NCBI GenBank assembly: GCA_032160705.1
Contig: JAVHVE010000024.1
Location: 1 to 64,000 of the forward strand
Origin: QHXM01 sp032160705
Lineage (GTDB): Bacteria > Acidobacteriota > Blastocatellia > Pyrinomonadales > Pyrinomonadaceae
DNA length: 64,000 nucleotides
Reading direction: 5' to 3'
The position numbers and the translations under genes were made by a program. Each line of letters begins with the position of its first letter. Position 1 is the stretch's first letter. Shown here piece after piece: positions 32,024-42,064 of this stretch. The notes below the pieces were generated by a model, which did no database searches, was not told where the DNA came from, and was given only the letters and a program-made list of their open reading frames with translations.

Positions 32024-33930
32024 CTACCTGACAGGCTCGCGCAGGATAACTTCAGCGGCCTGCGCTGCCACACGTGCGGCTGCCGTGTGTGCGCGCCTGA
32101 GTCCGGCCACCTGCAAGAGCGATTCACCCGTGCGCGAAAGCATCCGCACGAGGTCGCCCTCTTCGGCTCGCGTTTCCCGCACGAGGTCAGCCCACTCTAC
32201 ACCGGCAGCCCAGCGCGCGGCTGTCGCTGCCGCCGAAAAGTTGATCTCCGGCGCAGGGTCTAATCCTTGCTTCCATTCTTCGGTCGCAACTTTATAGGCG
32301 ACTTCTTCAAACCGCGCAAGCGTGCCGACGAGCGCATCATCCAACTCAAGCTCTCCGTAATCACGATCCGCGTCAGCCGCCAGAGCCGCCATCAATCCGG
32401 CGGCGCGCTGCGGATCAAGCGCGGCGAAAAGCCCCTTGTCCAGCGCCTCGCCAACGAGCAGCGGACGGTCAACATGCAGGTCGGCGAGCCAGCGCCCGCG
32501 CTCCGTCACGCGCTCCTGATTGAAATCGAGATAGCCGAAAGAGGCGAGCACCCGCGCTCGCCGCTCGAACGGCTCCCAGACTTCCGCCCTGATACTTTGA
32601 ATGCGCCGGTAGCTCCGTTCAACCGCCTCCGCGTCTTCCAGCACAGCCCAGAGAGCTTCGGCGCAAGCGCTTCTTTCATCTTCGCTCAAATGGCCGGGTG
32701 CTATCCCGTCAATCATATCGTTGATGATTCGGACGGCATCATCCTCGCCCGCACGCGCCTCGCTCAACTTTGGCTCATGCAGGGCAAGCTCAGCGCCCTT
32801 CGTCCTGACCTCATCGAAAGACGCTTCGATTCTGTCTTCCGTGAGCGGGTAGATGGGTGTATAGACGCGGCCAACCCGTTCGAGCGCGAGATTCGCCCCA
32901 CGCCCATCCTCGCGCATGCCGATCAAATTTCCGCCGCGCCGCCGCATCACGAGCAGAAGCCTTCGCCCGTTGCGCCCCACGCCGACAATGCGTCCCGGTA
33001 CGACCACCTCGTCCAACCAGCGGAAGAACATCTCGGCGCGCGTTTGCGGCAGAGTCTCAAGCAGACGCTGGCGCGCGCTCGCCAAACGCTCAAGCCCGCG
33101 CGCCACGCTCGTCGGCAAATTGCATCCGGCCTCGTCCAGCTTCTTTCTGATGCGCCGCTCAGCTTCCATCAACTCGCGCTCCTGGCGCGTGAGGCGACGA
33201 GCCGTTTCCCTGTGCGCGAAACTTCTTTCGGCGATCTCGCGCACCTGAGCGAAACTTTCGTAAGCGTCGAGCAGGTTGAGCAGGGTCGAGTAGGTCGCGC
33301 GGAACTGGCTAACAAGTGGGTCGGGCGGCGCGGTCAGCAGGATTGCGATGCGCTCAGGGTCTTGATGAAGTCCTGGCGCGGCGACGACGAAGCCGACGTT
33401 ATCGCGGCTGCGACGCCCGGCGCGTCCCGTCATCTGTTGCAGCTCGGAAGCGGAAAGCGTTCGCCAACCGCTCGACGACCGCGTATCAACGTTCGAGATG
33501 ACGACCGTGCGCGCCGGAAAATCCACGCCCGCCGCAACGGTCGCCGTCGCAAAAATTGCGTCGAGCAGTCCGGCGGACATCAGACGTTCGATGAGGAGTT
33601 TCCAGGCGGGAATGTGCCCGGCGTGATGCGCCGCGACGCCGCCTTTGATGATCGTCTCCCAGTGGCGATGCTTGCGCACCTCAGGGTGCTCTTCAACAAA
33701 TGTGCGCATGATCGTGCGCCTGGCCTCGCGCCGTTCATTGTCGTGGTCGCGGCGCGCGAGCGCGGCTTCCGACGCTGCCTCATCGCAACGACGGCGCGTC
33801 GGCAGAAAGACGATTGCCGGAAGCAAATCATAAGACTTCAACGCCGCCAGAAGCTGCGCGGGCGGCATCTCCGGCATGCTCAGTTTCAACGCCTGCCGCC
33901 TCCTCTTCTCGATCTCCAGTCGCCACGCTG
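32024..33930 (-). CDS. Ski2-like helicase, C-terminal part (after frameshift)
   Basis: This open frame continues the helicase that begins at 34794. Homologous protein sequence starts near 33910 (KRRRQALKLSMPEMPPAQLL). The frame is formally open from 34120, but its first 70 residues are out-of-frame noise. It contains the second RecA lobe (PAIVFLPTRRRCDEA, VAAHHAGHIPAWKLLIERLM, ATATVAAGVDFPARTVVIS), motif VI QMTGRAGRRSRDN and the Ski2-type helical C-terminal region. ATG codons at SMPEMPP could allow separate initiation, but lobe 2 alone would be inactive. Confidence 0.75.
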
Positions 33931-34794
33931 CGAGCGCTCCTGACGTTGCTTCTGCTGCTGCTCGCCCAGGCGCGCAATTTCGGGATGCAGATTTCCCGCG
34001 CTTGAGAGCAAAGGTATCAATTGCCCGTCCGGGTAGAGGAACGCTGCGCGCAGAGGAACGGGGCGCGCCCCCGGACGCTCGACCACGCCGCAACGCACGC
34101 CGCGCACTTCCCCTATCCACGCGGCGAATTCTTCGGCGTTGCCAATTGTCGCCGACAACAGCAAGAGCCTGACGCGAGGCGGCGACAGGATGATCGCTTC
34201 CTCCCAGACGTGTCCTCTCTCCTCGTCCGCCAGATAGTGAGCCTCGTCCAGGACGACTAAGTCTGCGCGGATGTTCGTGCCGCTGCGTAGAGAATCGAAT
34301 AACTGGTTGCGATAGATTTCGGTTGTGCCGACAATCAAAGGGGCGTCCCCGTTCTCTTTCCTGTCCCCCGTTAAAATGCCGACGGCATCCACGCCGAACT
34401 CATCTCTGAACTCCTGATACTTGGAATTCGTCAGCGCCTTGAGCGGGCTGGTGTACCAGGCGCGTTTGCCTGCGGCGAGCAGGCGGCGAATCTCCTCGCG
34501 CGCAATCCAGGTCTTGCCGCTTCCCGTCGGCGCAGTCACCAGCACGTCTTCGTGTTCGAGCGCACTGAGTGCTTCCGTTTGAAACGGATCGGGCTTGAAT
34601 GGAGCGGGCGCGGGCGTGCCGATACCTTCGAGCAAGCGGCGCACCTCGCGCGTCGGCACATCGGCACGAAGCGGCTGGCGAGGCGGTGATGAATCTTCTC
34701 GTGAGCCCGAACGACCCGGCTTCCCATCCCGCTCGCGCCCACCCTCTTTCGCGCCGTGTCTTTTGCGGCGGTCGTTAACACGTTGGCGTGGCAT
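33886..34794 (-). CDS. Ski2-like DEAD/DEAH-box helicase, N-terminal part (frameshifted)
   Basis: 302 aa holding helicase lobe 1: a basic/Pro-rich N-terminus, PDPFQTEALSALEHEDVLV, Walker A APTGSGKT, YTSPLKALTNSKYQEF, motif II VVLDEAHYLADEE and motif III LLLSATIGN. It ends at a TGA within ...RSRRGGGRR, while lobe 2 continues in another frame (32024-33930). Together they make a 900-residue Ski2/Mtr4-like RNA helicase. The frame switch lies in an AG-rich tract (GAGAAGAGGAGGCGG) near 33890-33930. It could be a sequencing error, a real disabling mutation, or less likely programmed frameshifting. Confidence 0.78.
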   Translation of the reverse strand: MPRQRVNDRRKRHGAKEGGRERDGKPGRSGSREDSSPPRQPLRADVPTREVRRLLEGIGTPAPAPFKPDPFQTEALSALEHEDVLVTAPTGSGKTWIAREEIRRLLAAGKRAWYTSPLKALTNSKYQEFRDEFGVDAVGILTGDRKENGDAPLIVGTTEIYRNQLFDSLRSGTNIRADLVVLDEAHYLADEERGHVWEEAIILSPPRVRLLLLSATIGNAEEFAAWIGEVRGVRCGVVERPGARPVPLRAAFLYPDGQLIPLLSSAGNLHPEIARLGEQQQKQRQERSQRGDWRSRRGGGRR

Positions 34795-34810
34795 AACGTC
34801 ATTGTAACCC

Positions 34811-34881
34811 AGATGCTAGATGCTAGATGTCAGATGTTAGTGAAAAACAAGAAAACCAGCATCTGACATCTGGCATCTAGC
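34811..34881. repeat. Heptamer-repeat hairpin (word AGATGCT/AGATGTC)
   Basis: The left arm is four tandem AGATG[CT][TC] heptamers. The right arm (34858-34881) is the complement (CAGCATCTGACATCTGG...). It lies in the divergent promoter region between the helicase and the 34987 gene. Confidence 0.75.
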
Positions 34882-34986
34882 TTGTCGGAGTGGTAACTTT
34901 ATAGGCGGCGCTCACAACGATTGGCGGGCAGAAAGCGTCTAAGAATGGTCGCCCGCTCCTCTGGTTGGAAGGTGCGCGCGAAGTGA

Positions 34987-36003
34987 ATGAAAATGGCAGA
35001 GCTTTTCGCAGATTTCGAGATTAATAAAACGCCGCGCTGGCGCAGGCTTGTGCGCCTGACGGGCATTTCTTTCATCCTGCACGCGCTCTTTTTCGCGGCG
35101 ATTATTTACGTGCCCGTGCTGCGCGAGGCGTTTCACATCGGGAGCAAGTTTTCCGACGCCGAGTACGTTGACGAAGATTACGAAAAGATCAACATCCGTG
35201 AAGCGGTGATGCTCAATGCAGGCGAGAAGTTTCAATACCCGCCCGGTTACTTTAACGATCAGTTCAATAATCCCGCGCCGGAGATCATAGTGCAGCCGAC
35301 GCCTTTCCCGACTCCACAACCAACTCCGCAACCGACTTCGACGCCGACTCCTTCGCCCATCCCCAGTCCTTCGCCTCAGGCGACCGCGTCTCCGGCGACG
35401 GGTGACCAAACGGTCGCGGGCACGACGACCGAAGAAGGTGCGGACAAAGATTTGGACAAGGTGGCGGAACAGAACAAGGTCAAGCGTCCGAAGACCATCA
35501 ACAAGCGTCCCTTCGTTGATCTGCTGGTCAAGTACAATGAGTTGAAAGACAAGGGCGAGCTTGACCTGAGCGGCCCCGTAGAGATGACCATTGAGGCTGA
35601 CCGCAACGCGGACGGAACCTTGAGCAATGTCCTGGTGACTCGCAAGTCCGGTGACCCGAAGTTGATTGAGGCTACGAAAGATTTCGTCGCGGCTTTAAGC
35701 GCCAGCGGCGCGCTCGATTTTCTTGAAGGAACAGACCACCTGACTCTGACGCTCAAGCTGGACGCCGTCGCTGTCTCCGTCAGCGCCTCGACCGAAGCCA
35801 CTTCCGCGGCGGAAGCCCAGCAGAAAGCCACGGGCTACAATGCGCTGCTCTTTCTGGGCGCTGTCGCCAGAAGCGGACGCGACGAAGCGACGATTATGAA
35901 GAACACTAAAGTCACCGCCAGCGGTAAACAGATCACCATCAGCTTCAACCTGCCGCGCTCGGCCATCGGCGACATGCTCAAGAAGCAAATTCCGGCCAGC
36001 TAG
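34987..36003 (+). CDS. TonB-like membrane-anchored protein with Pro-rich linker
   Basis: 338 aa. A short basic cytoplasmic N-terminus precedes one transmembrane helix (about 24-44, LTGISFILHALFFAAIIYVPV). An acidic segment is followed by a Pro/Thr repeat linker (about 103-136, TPFPTPQPTPQPTSTPTPSP). A folded alpha/beta C-terminal region follows (VEMTIEADRNADGTLSNVLV ... HLTLTLKLDAVAVSVSAS). The architecture is TonB-like, but the canonical TonB C-terminal YPxxA signature is not seen, so it may be a related envelope-spanning adaptor. ATG 34993 (MAELF) is an equally good start. A heptamer hairpin lies upstream and another downstream. Confidence 0.7.
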   Translation: MKMAELFADFEINKTPRWRRLVRLTGISFILHALFFAAIIYVPVLREAFHIGSKFSDAEYVDEDYEKINIREAVMLNAGEKFQYPPGYFNDQFNNPAPEIIVQPTPFPTPQPTPQPTSTPTPSPIPSPSPQATASPATGDQTVAGTTTEEGADKDLDKVAEQNKVKRPKTINKRPFVDLLVKYNELKDKGELDLSGPVEMTIEADRNADGTLSNVLVTRKSGDPKLIEATKDFVAALSASGALDFLEGTDHLTLTLKLDAVAVSVSASTEATSAAEAQQKATGYNALLFLGAVARSGRDEATIMKNTKVTASGKQITISFNLPRSAIGDMLKKQIPAS

Positions 36004-36019
36004 AAATGGTCTCATCAAT

Positions 36020-36085
36020 GTTCAGAGTTCAAACTTCAGTTTGATGTTTTTCAATAAAACGCACGCTGAAGCGTGAACTCTGAAC
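36020..36085. repeat. Short heptamer-type hairpin (GTTCAGA/GTTCAAA)
   Basis: GTTCAGAGTTCA (36020-36031) pairs with TGAACTCTGAAC (36074-36085). Inside, CACGCTGAAGCGTG forms a second small palindrome. It is a weaker member of the period-7 family. Confidence 0.55.
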
Positions 36086-36171
36086 GCTTGAATGCTATTT
36101 ATGAGATGGCTTCTAGTTGTTAAGAAGCCATATTTGAGTGTAAGCTAGAAGCGCGGATTGATTAACATAAC

Positions 36172-36528
36172 GTGAACGAATCTCGAAACACTAACGCATC
36201 GCTTTTCATCACCACGCTGTGCGCCTGCCTGAGCCTTTTGGTAGTTGGGACGCCTTTACAGGCTCAGGCGAAGTTGCCAGCGACGGAGAGGAATCAATCT
36301 GCTTACGCCTCGACAATCCGTTCAGGCTTCGGGGCGTCTGTCGTCGCCAGCCTGCAAAAGCTCTCACTAGAAGACCAATGGCTTCCAGACTCCGCTGCAA
36401 AGGTTAAAGGACAGCCGGAAGAAGTTCTTTACCGGAACACGAGAGCTTTGGTCGAAAGCAATCACGTCCTGCTCATCACGCATCTGCCCCGCGCCGCTCT
36501 CTCAGATTCGCCTTGCGAAACCGCATAG
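36172..36528 (+). CDS. Small exported hypothetical protein
   Basis: 118 aa, GTG start with no strong ribosome site. An N-terminal signal peptide (LFITTLCACLSLLVVGTPLQAQA) is followed by about 85 residues without recognisable motifs (SAYASTIRSGFGASVVASLQKLSLEDQWLP) ending DSPCETA. Only one Cys lies outside the signal. It is upstream of secA but separated by 160 nt. Function unknown; the short mature part could be a decayed gene end. Confidence 0.55.
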   Translation: MNESRNTNASLFITTLCACLSLLVVGTPLQAQAKLPATERNQSAYASTIRSGFGASVVASLQKLSLEDQWLPDSAAKVKGQPEEVLYRNTRALVESNHVLLITHLPRAALSDSPCETA

Positions 36529-36689
36529 GCTCTGAGCAGAGACGAAGATTAGACGCGCACGCAACTTCAAAACTGCCTCGCTTGCCTTCGGTTTCCCCGC
36601 TCCCTTACAATCGAAAGTTGCGCCGAACTGCGTAAGCTTCGCGTTTCAACCGTGCGCTTCACTTTTTTCTCATAGGATTCATCAAGGCC

Positions 36690-39449
36690 ATGATTGACAA
36701 ATTATTAACCAAAGTTTTCGGCAGCAGTAACCAGCGCTACCTCAAGAGCATTCAACCCGTCATCAATCGCATCAACGAGCTTGAGCCGTCCGTCAAGCGG
36801 CTCTCCGACGATGGACTGAAGGCGCGCACGGCAGAGTTTAAAGAGCGCGTCGCGCGTGCCGTCGCTGATGCTTCCGACCTGGAAGAACGCAAGCGGCGCG
36901 AGCGCGAAATCCTGGACGAAATATTGCCCGAAGCCTTCGCCACCGTCCGCGAAGCGAGCGTTCGCTCCACCGGCATGCGCCACTTCGACGTGCAGTTAAT
37001 CGGTGGCCTCGTGCTCCACGAAGGCAAGATCGCGGAGATGAGAACGGGTGAAGGTAAAACGCTCGTCGCCACACTTCCCGCCTATCTCAACGCACTGACA
37101 GGTCGCGGCGGCGTTCACGTCATCACGGTCAACGATTATCTGGCCTCGCGCGACGCCGAATGGATGGGACAGATTCACCGCTTCCTCGGTCTCGAAGTCG
37201 GCTGCATCCAGAACGACATGGACGACTTTGAGCGGCAGGCCGCCTACGCCGCAGACATCACCTACGGCACGAACAACGAGTTCGGCTTCGATTACCTGCG
37301 CGACAACATGAAGTTTGACCTGGCGACCTGCGTCCAGCGCGGCCACTACTTCGCCGTCGTTGACGAGGTGGATTCGATTCTGATTGACGAAGCGCGCACG
37401 CCTTTGATTATTTCGGGCGCGTCGGACGAAGCGACGGACAAGTATTTCAAGGCCGACGCCATCATCCCGCAGCTCAAGCGCGGCGAAGAGAAAGAGAAAC
37501 TCAAAACCGGCGATTACGTGGTTGATGAAAAGCAGCATACCGCCGTCCTGACGGAAGAAGGCGTGGACAAAGCTGAACGACTGCTCGGCGTCGGCAATCT
37601 TTACGACCCTTCCAATATGGAGATGCTGCATTGTGTGGAGCAGGCTTTGAAAGCTCACACGCTGTACAAGCTCGATCACCAGTACGTCGTCCAGGACGGC
37701 GAGGTCATCATCGTTGACGACTTCACCGGGCGCTTGATGAAAGGTCGTCGCTGGTCGGACGGTTTGCACCAGGCGGTCGAAGCCAAAGAGGGCGTCAAGA
37801 TTGAGAAAGAGAATCAGACGCTTGCGACCATCACGCTGCAAAACTACTTCCGTCTTTACGAAAAGCTCTCCGGCATGACCGGCACGGCTGAGACGGAAGC
37901 CGCGGAGTTTCATTCGACCTACAAATTGGATGTCATCGTCATCCCGACCAATCAGCCGATGGTTCGTCAAGATAAACCTGACGTTATCTACCGCACGCTG
38001 CCTGAGAAATGGGATGCAGTCGTCGAAGAAATCAAAGAATCCCACGAGAAGGGACAGCCCGTGCTCGTCGGCACGGTCTCGGTCGAAAACTCTGAGCTAG
38101 TCGCGCGTCGTCTGCAAAAAGTAGGCGTCCCGCACAATGTCCTGAACGCCAAGTACCACGAGCGTGAAGCTGAAATCGTCGCGCAGGCCGGACGCAAAGG
38201 CGCTGTCACCATTGCCACAAACATGGCCGGGCGCGGGACGGACATTCTGCTCGGCGGCAACCCGGAATTCCTGGCGCGCGAGCTGTTGAAGAAGCAGGAG
38301 ATTGACCCGGACGAAGCTGAAGACGAACAATTTGAAGAGGCGCTTGCTCAAACCAAGCCCATCGTCGAAGCGGAGCACAAAGAAGTTGTCAGCGTCGGCG
38401 GACTCCACATCATCGGCACTGAACGCCACGAATCACGTCGCATTGACAACCAGCTTCGCGGGCGTGCCGGACGCCAGGGCGACCCAGGCTCTTCGCGCTT
38501 TTTCCTTTCTCTGGAAGATGATCTGATGCGCATCTTCGCGGGAGATCGCGTCAAAGCGTTGATGGAACGCCTGGGAATGGAAAAGGGCGTCTCTATCGAA
38601 TCCAAGATGGTCTCGAAGCGCATCGAAGGCGCGCAGAAGTCTGTCGAAGGTCGTAACTTTGAATCGCGCAAGCACCTGCTTGAATACGACGACGTGATGA
38701 ACAAGCAGCGCGAGACGATCTACGGTCTGCGTCGCCAGTTGATGGAAGAGCCTGACCAGCGCGACTACCTCTTGGGCGAGACGGGCGTAGCGCGCGACCT
38801 GCTCGCGGATTTGACGAAGCAGTATCTCAACCCGGAAGCAGACCCTGAAGACTGGGACGTTGATAATTACGTTATCCAATTGAAGACAATCTATGACTTT
38901 GACGCCGATGCCGAAGGAATAGATTTTGAGAACTTATCTTCCGAAGATATTGACCAAACAATTTGGGAGAAGCTCAAAGCCAGATACGCCGAGAAAGAGG
39001 AGCAGATCGGCGTGGAAGCGATGCGTACCTACGAGCGCATCATCATGCTCAACATCATTGACGCGCAGTGGAAAGACCACCTGCTCTCGATTGACCACCT
39101 GAAACAGGGCATCGGACTGGTGGGCTATGGCCAGAAAGACCCGCTCGTCGAGTACAAGAAGCAATCGTTCGACCTTTTTCAAGAGATGCTCGACCGCATT
39201 GACCAGACGACCATTCGCTCGCTCTACAATCTTCAGGTTGTCACGGAGCAGCCGCCCGAAGCCTTGCGACAACGTCGTGCGCCTCGTCGCACAGCGCTCA
39301 ACTTCACCGGCCCGAATCAGGGCGCAGCCGCCGCTGGCGAGGAAGCGGGCAAGGTGAGGACTGTCACCCGCGACCAACCTAAAGTCGGGCGAAACGAGCT
39401 ATGCCCATGCGGGTCAGGGAAGAAGTACAAGAAGTGCTGCGGCGCTTAA
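36690..39449 (+). CDS. secA: Preprotein translocase ATPase SecA
   Basis: 919 aa, full length. SecA couples ATP hydrolysis to export through SecYEG. Seen in order: Walker A MRTGEGKTLVATLP, DYLASRDAEWMG, YGTNNEFGFDYLRDNM, Walker B VVDEVDSILIDEARTPLIISG, the preprotein cross-linking domain, GTVSVENSE, ATNMAGRGTDI, RIDNQLRGRAGRQGDPGSS and the helical scaffold. The C-terminal zinc tail CPCGSGKKYKKCCGA binds SecB or the ribosome. No insertion or truncation is evident. It is followed 18 nt later by a TonB-domain protein gene. Confidence 0.98.
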   Translation: MIDKLLTKVFGSSNQRYLKSIQPVINRINELEPSVKRLSDDGLKARTAEFKERVARAVADASDLEERKRREREILDEILPEAFATVREASVRSTGMRHFDVQLIGGLVLHEGKIAEMRTGEGKTLVATLPAYLNALTGRGGVHVITVNDYLASRDAEWMGQIHRFLGLEVGCIQNDMDDFERQAAYAADITYGTNNEFGFDYLRDNMKFDLATCVQRGHYFAVVDEVDSILIDEARTPLIISGASDEATDKYFKADAIIPQLKRGEEKEKLKTGDYVVDEKQHTAVLTEEGVDKAERLLGVGNLYDPSNMEMLHCVEQALKAHTLYKLDHQYVVQDGEVIIVDDFTGRLMKGRRWSDGLHQAVEAKEGVKIEKENQTLATITLQNYFRLYEKLSGMTGTAETEAAEFHSTYKLDVIVIPTNQPMVRQDKPDVIYRTLPEKWDAVVEEIKESHEKGQPVLVGTVSVENSELVARRLQKVGVPHNVLNAKYHEREAEIVAQAGRKGAVTIATNMAGRGTDILLGGNPEFLARELLKKQEIDPDEAEDEQFEEALAQTKPIVEAEHKEVVSVGGLHIIGTERHESRRIDNQLRGRAGRQGDPGSSRFFLSLEDDLMRIFAGDRVKALMERLGMEKGVSIESKMVSKRIEGAQKSVEGRNFESRKHLLEYDDVMNKQRETIYGLRRQLMEEPDQRDYLLGETGVARDLLADLTKQYLNPEADPEDWDVDNYVIQLKTIYDFDADAEGIDFENLSSEDIDQTIWEKLKARYAEKEEQIGVEAMRTYERIIMLNIIDAQWKDHLLSIDHLKQGIGLVGYGQKDPLVEYKKQSFDLFQEMLDRIDQTTIRSLYNLQVVTEQPPEALRQRRAPRRTALNFTGPNQGAAAAGEEAGKVRTVTRDQPKVGRNELCPCGSGKKYKKCCGA

Positions 39450-39467
39450 CGCCAAAGGAGATTAGCC

Positions 39468-40229
39468 ATGAATAGACCTCACCTTTCCATCAAACTGTTC
39501 CTCCTCACGGCGCTGATTGTCTGCGCGTCTCCCGTTTCCGGTGCGGCTTATCAATCTCGCGCGCAACGATCAAAGCCACAGGAACTTTACGACACGGCGA
39601 AAAGTCACTTCGAGGCGGGCGCTTATCAGATGGCTTTAGAGACAATCGAAGAGTTGCTGAAAACTGAGCCGGATTACGCGCCCGCGCTCCGCTTAAAATC
39701 AAGAGCGATAGTCGGTCTTTTTGTTAATACGCCTCCGCCGTCGCCTGATGAGATGAACTCTCCTGCTGCTCGCCGCGAAAGAAAAATGCGGCAAGCCAGG
39801 TTGCTGAAAGAAGCGGCAGACAGTCTCGAAAGATTTCTCCAACTCAAGCCTGAGACAGAAGGGGCGGCGGGGCTCAGAGAGCAACTGAATTCTTTGCGCG
39901 TTTATGCCGAGCCAGCCATCAAGCCTGAAGCGGAATGGACGTTTTTTTCGCCGTTTGAAGTGACGGAGAGAGCGCATATCCTGCGCCGCCCGGAGCCACG
40001 TTACCCGGAAGAAGCGCGGGCGGCTCGTTTGAATGGCACAGTCAAGTTGCTGGCCGTCCTTGCGGCTGACGGGACAGTCAAACATATTTTCATTCTCCAG
40101 TCGCCCGGCGACGCGTTGACAGAAGTTTCGCGCGAAGCCGCCAGCAAGATTACATTTGAACCAGCCGTCAAAGACGGGCGTCAAGTTTCGATGTCAATCA
40201 TTGTCGAATACAACTATTCAACCTTTTAG
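39468..40229 (+). CDS. Exported TPR protein with TonB C-terminal-like domain
   Basis: 253 aa, AAAGGAG before the ATG. A signal peptide (LFLLTALIVCASPVSGA) is followed by a tetratricopeptide-like region (QELYDTAKSHFEAGAYQMALE ... EPDYAPALRLKSRAI). A TonB C-terminal domain comes last (PEPRYPEEARAARLNGTVKLL-AVLAADGTVKHIFILQSPGD ... ITFEPAVKDGRQVSMSIIVEY). Soluble TonB-C modules of this kind are frequent in Acidobacteriota, and their partners are unknown. It lies 18 nt after secA and 3 nt before the next gene, so the three probably form an operon. Confidence 0.85.
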   Translation: MNRPHLSIKLFLLTALIVCASPVSGAAYQSRAQRSKPQELYDTAKSHFEAGAYQMALETIEELLKTEPDYAPALRLKSRAIVGLFVNTPPPSPDEMNSPAARRERKMRQARLLKEAADSLERFLQLKPETEGAAGLREQLNSLRVYAEPAIKPEAEWTFFSPFEVTERAHILRRPEPRYPEEARAARLNGTVKLLAVLAADGTVKHIFILQSPGDALTEVSREAASKITFEPAVKDGRQVSMSIIVEYNYSTF

Positions 40230-40232
40230 CAT

Positions 40233-41444
40233 TTGAGCGCGAACGTTACATCAACGAACCCAATCGTGCAGGCCATCGTTGCAGGCACAGCCCCGCAGGG
40301 GGCGCGGATGGCTGCGGCGCGCGGACTGCTGCCGCTCGATCAAGCGGATATGCTTGAGGCGTTGGTGGCTCTGCGTGAAAGTGATAACGCGGAGATTGCG
40401 CGCGCCGCTGAAGAGACGCTCTCCGCACAAGAGCCGGAAACTCTCCTTGACGTTGCCTCAAGCTCTGAGATAGCGCCTTCGGTGCTTGGCTATCTGGCCG
40501 CCCGTTCCAGCCTGGGGCGCAATGTCCATGAAGCGGTCACGCTCAATGCGCGAACGCCCGACGAGAGCATCGCACTGCTCGCTGGCGCAACCTCCGATGG
40601 CGAATTGCTGGAACTCATTACGGTCAATCAACAGCGACTGATTCGCGCGCCCGCAATCATCGAAGCCGTCATCAATAATCCTGCGCGCACACCCGAAGCC
40701 GAGAGGCGCGCGCGCGAAACGCGACGCGAATTTTTCGAGAAGGAGCGCGGCGCGCAACAGATCGCCGAAGAGTTGCGGGCGCGCGGGCAGACGGCTGCCG
40801 CCGAATTTATTGAAACGGCAGAATCGGTCGCAGACTCGCAGGCTTTCACAATTGACGACGCCTGGCTCATCGCCGCGCATATTGAAGTCTCCGATGATGA
40901 GATAGACGATTCGTGGCTGGCGCTCGAACGCATCGAAGAAATCTTCGATGAAAGTCATGAGCAGCGCCTGGCGAATATCGAGCGCATCATCAGCGACACG
41001 CGCGGTGAAGGAAAGGAAGTGCATCCCGAACGCATCTCGCTCATCCGCCGCGTCATGATGATGACCGTCAAAGATCGCATCAAGCTGGGGATGAAAGGCG
41101 ACCGCGAGGCGCGCTCCATTCTCATCCGTGATTCCAACAAGGTCGTCGCGCAGGCCGTCATACACAATCCGCGCATCACCGACCAGGAAGTTGAAAGCAT
41201 TGCCGCGATGCGCACGGTCTCCGACGAGGTGCTCAGGATCATCTCTTTGAACCGTGCCTGGGCGCGCTCTTATCCGATCATTCTCAACCTCGCGCGCAAC
41301 CCGCGCACCCCTATTCCCTCAGCCATCAATATCCTCCCGCGCATTCACACCAAAGACCTGAAAAACATTTCGCAGAACCGTAATGTCTCTGAAGGAGTGC
41401 GTCGCCAGGCTTTCCGGCTGGCAGCGACCCGCTCCGGGCACTGA
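40233..41444 (+). CDS. Helical-repeat (HEAT/LRV-like) protein
   Basis: 403 aa, TTG start 3 nt after the previous stop. The whole protein is built of short paired helices (MLEALVALRESDNAEIARAAEETL, LGYLAARSSLGRNVHEAVTL, VVAQAVIHNPRITDQEVESIAAM, RTPIPSAINILPRIHTKDLKNISQNRNV). The recurring N-P-R-[IT]-[TP] turns resemble leucine-rich-variant or HEAT solenoids. No catalytic motif or membrane segment is present. A soluble scaffold or binding role is likely. It is co-transcribed with the TonB-domain gene by arrangement. Confidence 0.78.
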   Translation: MSANVTSTNPIVQAIVAGTAPQGARMAAARGLLPLDQADMLEALVALRESDNAEIARAAEETLSAQEPETLLDVASSSEIAPSVLGYLAARSSLGRNVHEAVTLNARTPDESIALLAGATSDGELLELITVNQQRLIRAPAIIEAVINNPARTPEAERRARETRREFFEKERGAQQIAEELRARGQTAAAEFIETAESVADSQAFTIDDAWLIAAHIEVSDDEIDDSWLALERIEEIFDESHEQRLANIERIISDTRGEGKEVHPERISLIRRVMMMTVKDRIKLGMKGDREARSILIRDSNKVVAQAVIHNPRITDQEVESIAAMRTVSDEVLRIISLNRAWARSYPIILNLARNPRTPIPSAINILPRIHTKDLKNISQNRNVSEGVRRQAFRLAATRSGH

Positions 41445-41661
41445 AATTCATTGACACGAAGCCTGTGCTGTCCCTAGAATTCGCGTTACCGATTTAGGGA
41501 GTTCATATTTAGGATTTTATCAAAAGCAATCGAGCCGCTGGACGTTCGATTCTATAGCGTTCGTTTACCTCTTCAATGTATGAAAGAGAGAGTGTAACGG
41601 GCATCCATCACAACCGCTGGCGCGCCAGGCATTATGCGCGTTCTCAGAAAAGAGAGGGAAT

Positions 41662-41943
41662 ATGGGAGTCTTAGATATAATTTCTTGGATCATCGTCGGC
41701 CTGATTGCAGGCGCGATTGCTAAAATCATCATGCCGGGCAAAGACCCGGGCGGCTGCGCTATCACCATGCTTTTGGGAATCGGGGGCGCGGTTCTGGCAG
41801 GTTTCCTGGCGCACACTCTTAATCTGACAAGAAAGACTGAAGGGTTCGGCGATACAGGCTTCTTCGCCAAGGTAGGATTCGGTGTGATCGGCGCACTCGT
41901 TATCTTAGCGATCTATCGCCTGATTGCCGGGCGACGCGCCTGA
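41662..41943 (+). CDS. GlsB/YeaQ/YmgE-family small membrane protein
   Basis: 93 aa with three hydrophobic helices (LDIISWIIVGLIAGAIAKIIM, ITMLLGIGGAVLAGFLAHTL, VGFGVIGALVILAIYRLIA) and the family motif GKDPGGCAITMLLGIGGA. It is a paralogue of the 5390 protein. GAGAGGGAAT precedes the ATG, and a strong terminator follows, so it is monocistronic. It is stress-linked in other bacteria; the mechanism is unknown. Confidence 0.88.
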   Translation: MGVLDIISWIIVGLIAGAIAKIIMPGKDPGGCAITMLLGIGGAVLAGFLAHTLNLTRKTEGFGDTGFFAKVGFGVIGALVILAIYRLIAGRRA

Positions 41944-41993
41944 AAGTTATCCTGCGCTTTTGCCCCCTCTTTGCGCCAATCACAAACGTTTAA

Positions 41994-42030
41994 GCCGGAT
42001 GCGACTTCTCTTAAAAGAATCGCATCCGGC
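41994..42030 (+). terminator. Rho-independent terminator
   Basis: GCCGGATGCGA / TCGCATCCGGC perfect 11-bp stem with a 15-nt loop, then CTCGCTTCTCTTTT, after the GlsB-type gene. Confidence 0.8.
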
Positions 42031-42064
42031 CTCGCTTCTCTTTTCTATTCTCCGCAATCGAAGC

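Noticed and set aside
32267..33943. 558-aa plus-strand frame over the helicase gene
   Set aside because: Antisense shadow of a high-GC gene. Arg/His/Ala-rich composition and no motifs, whereas the minus strand shows all helicase motifs.
36996..38045. 349-aa minus-strand frame inside secA
   Set aside because: Antisense shadow of secA with no domain character.
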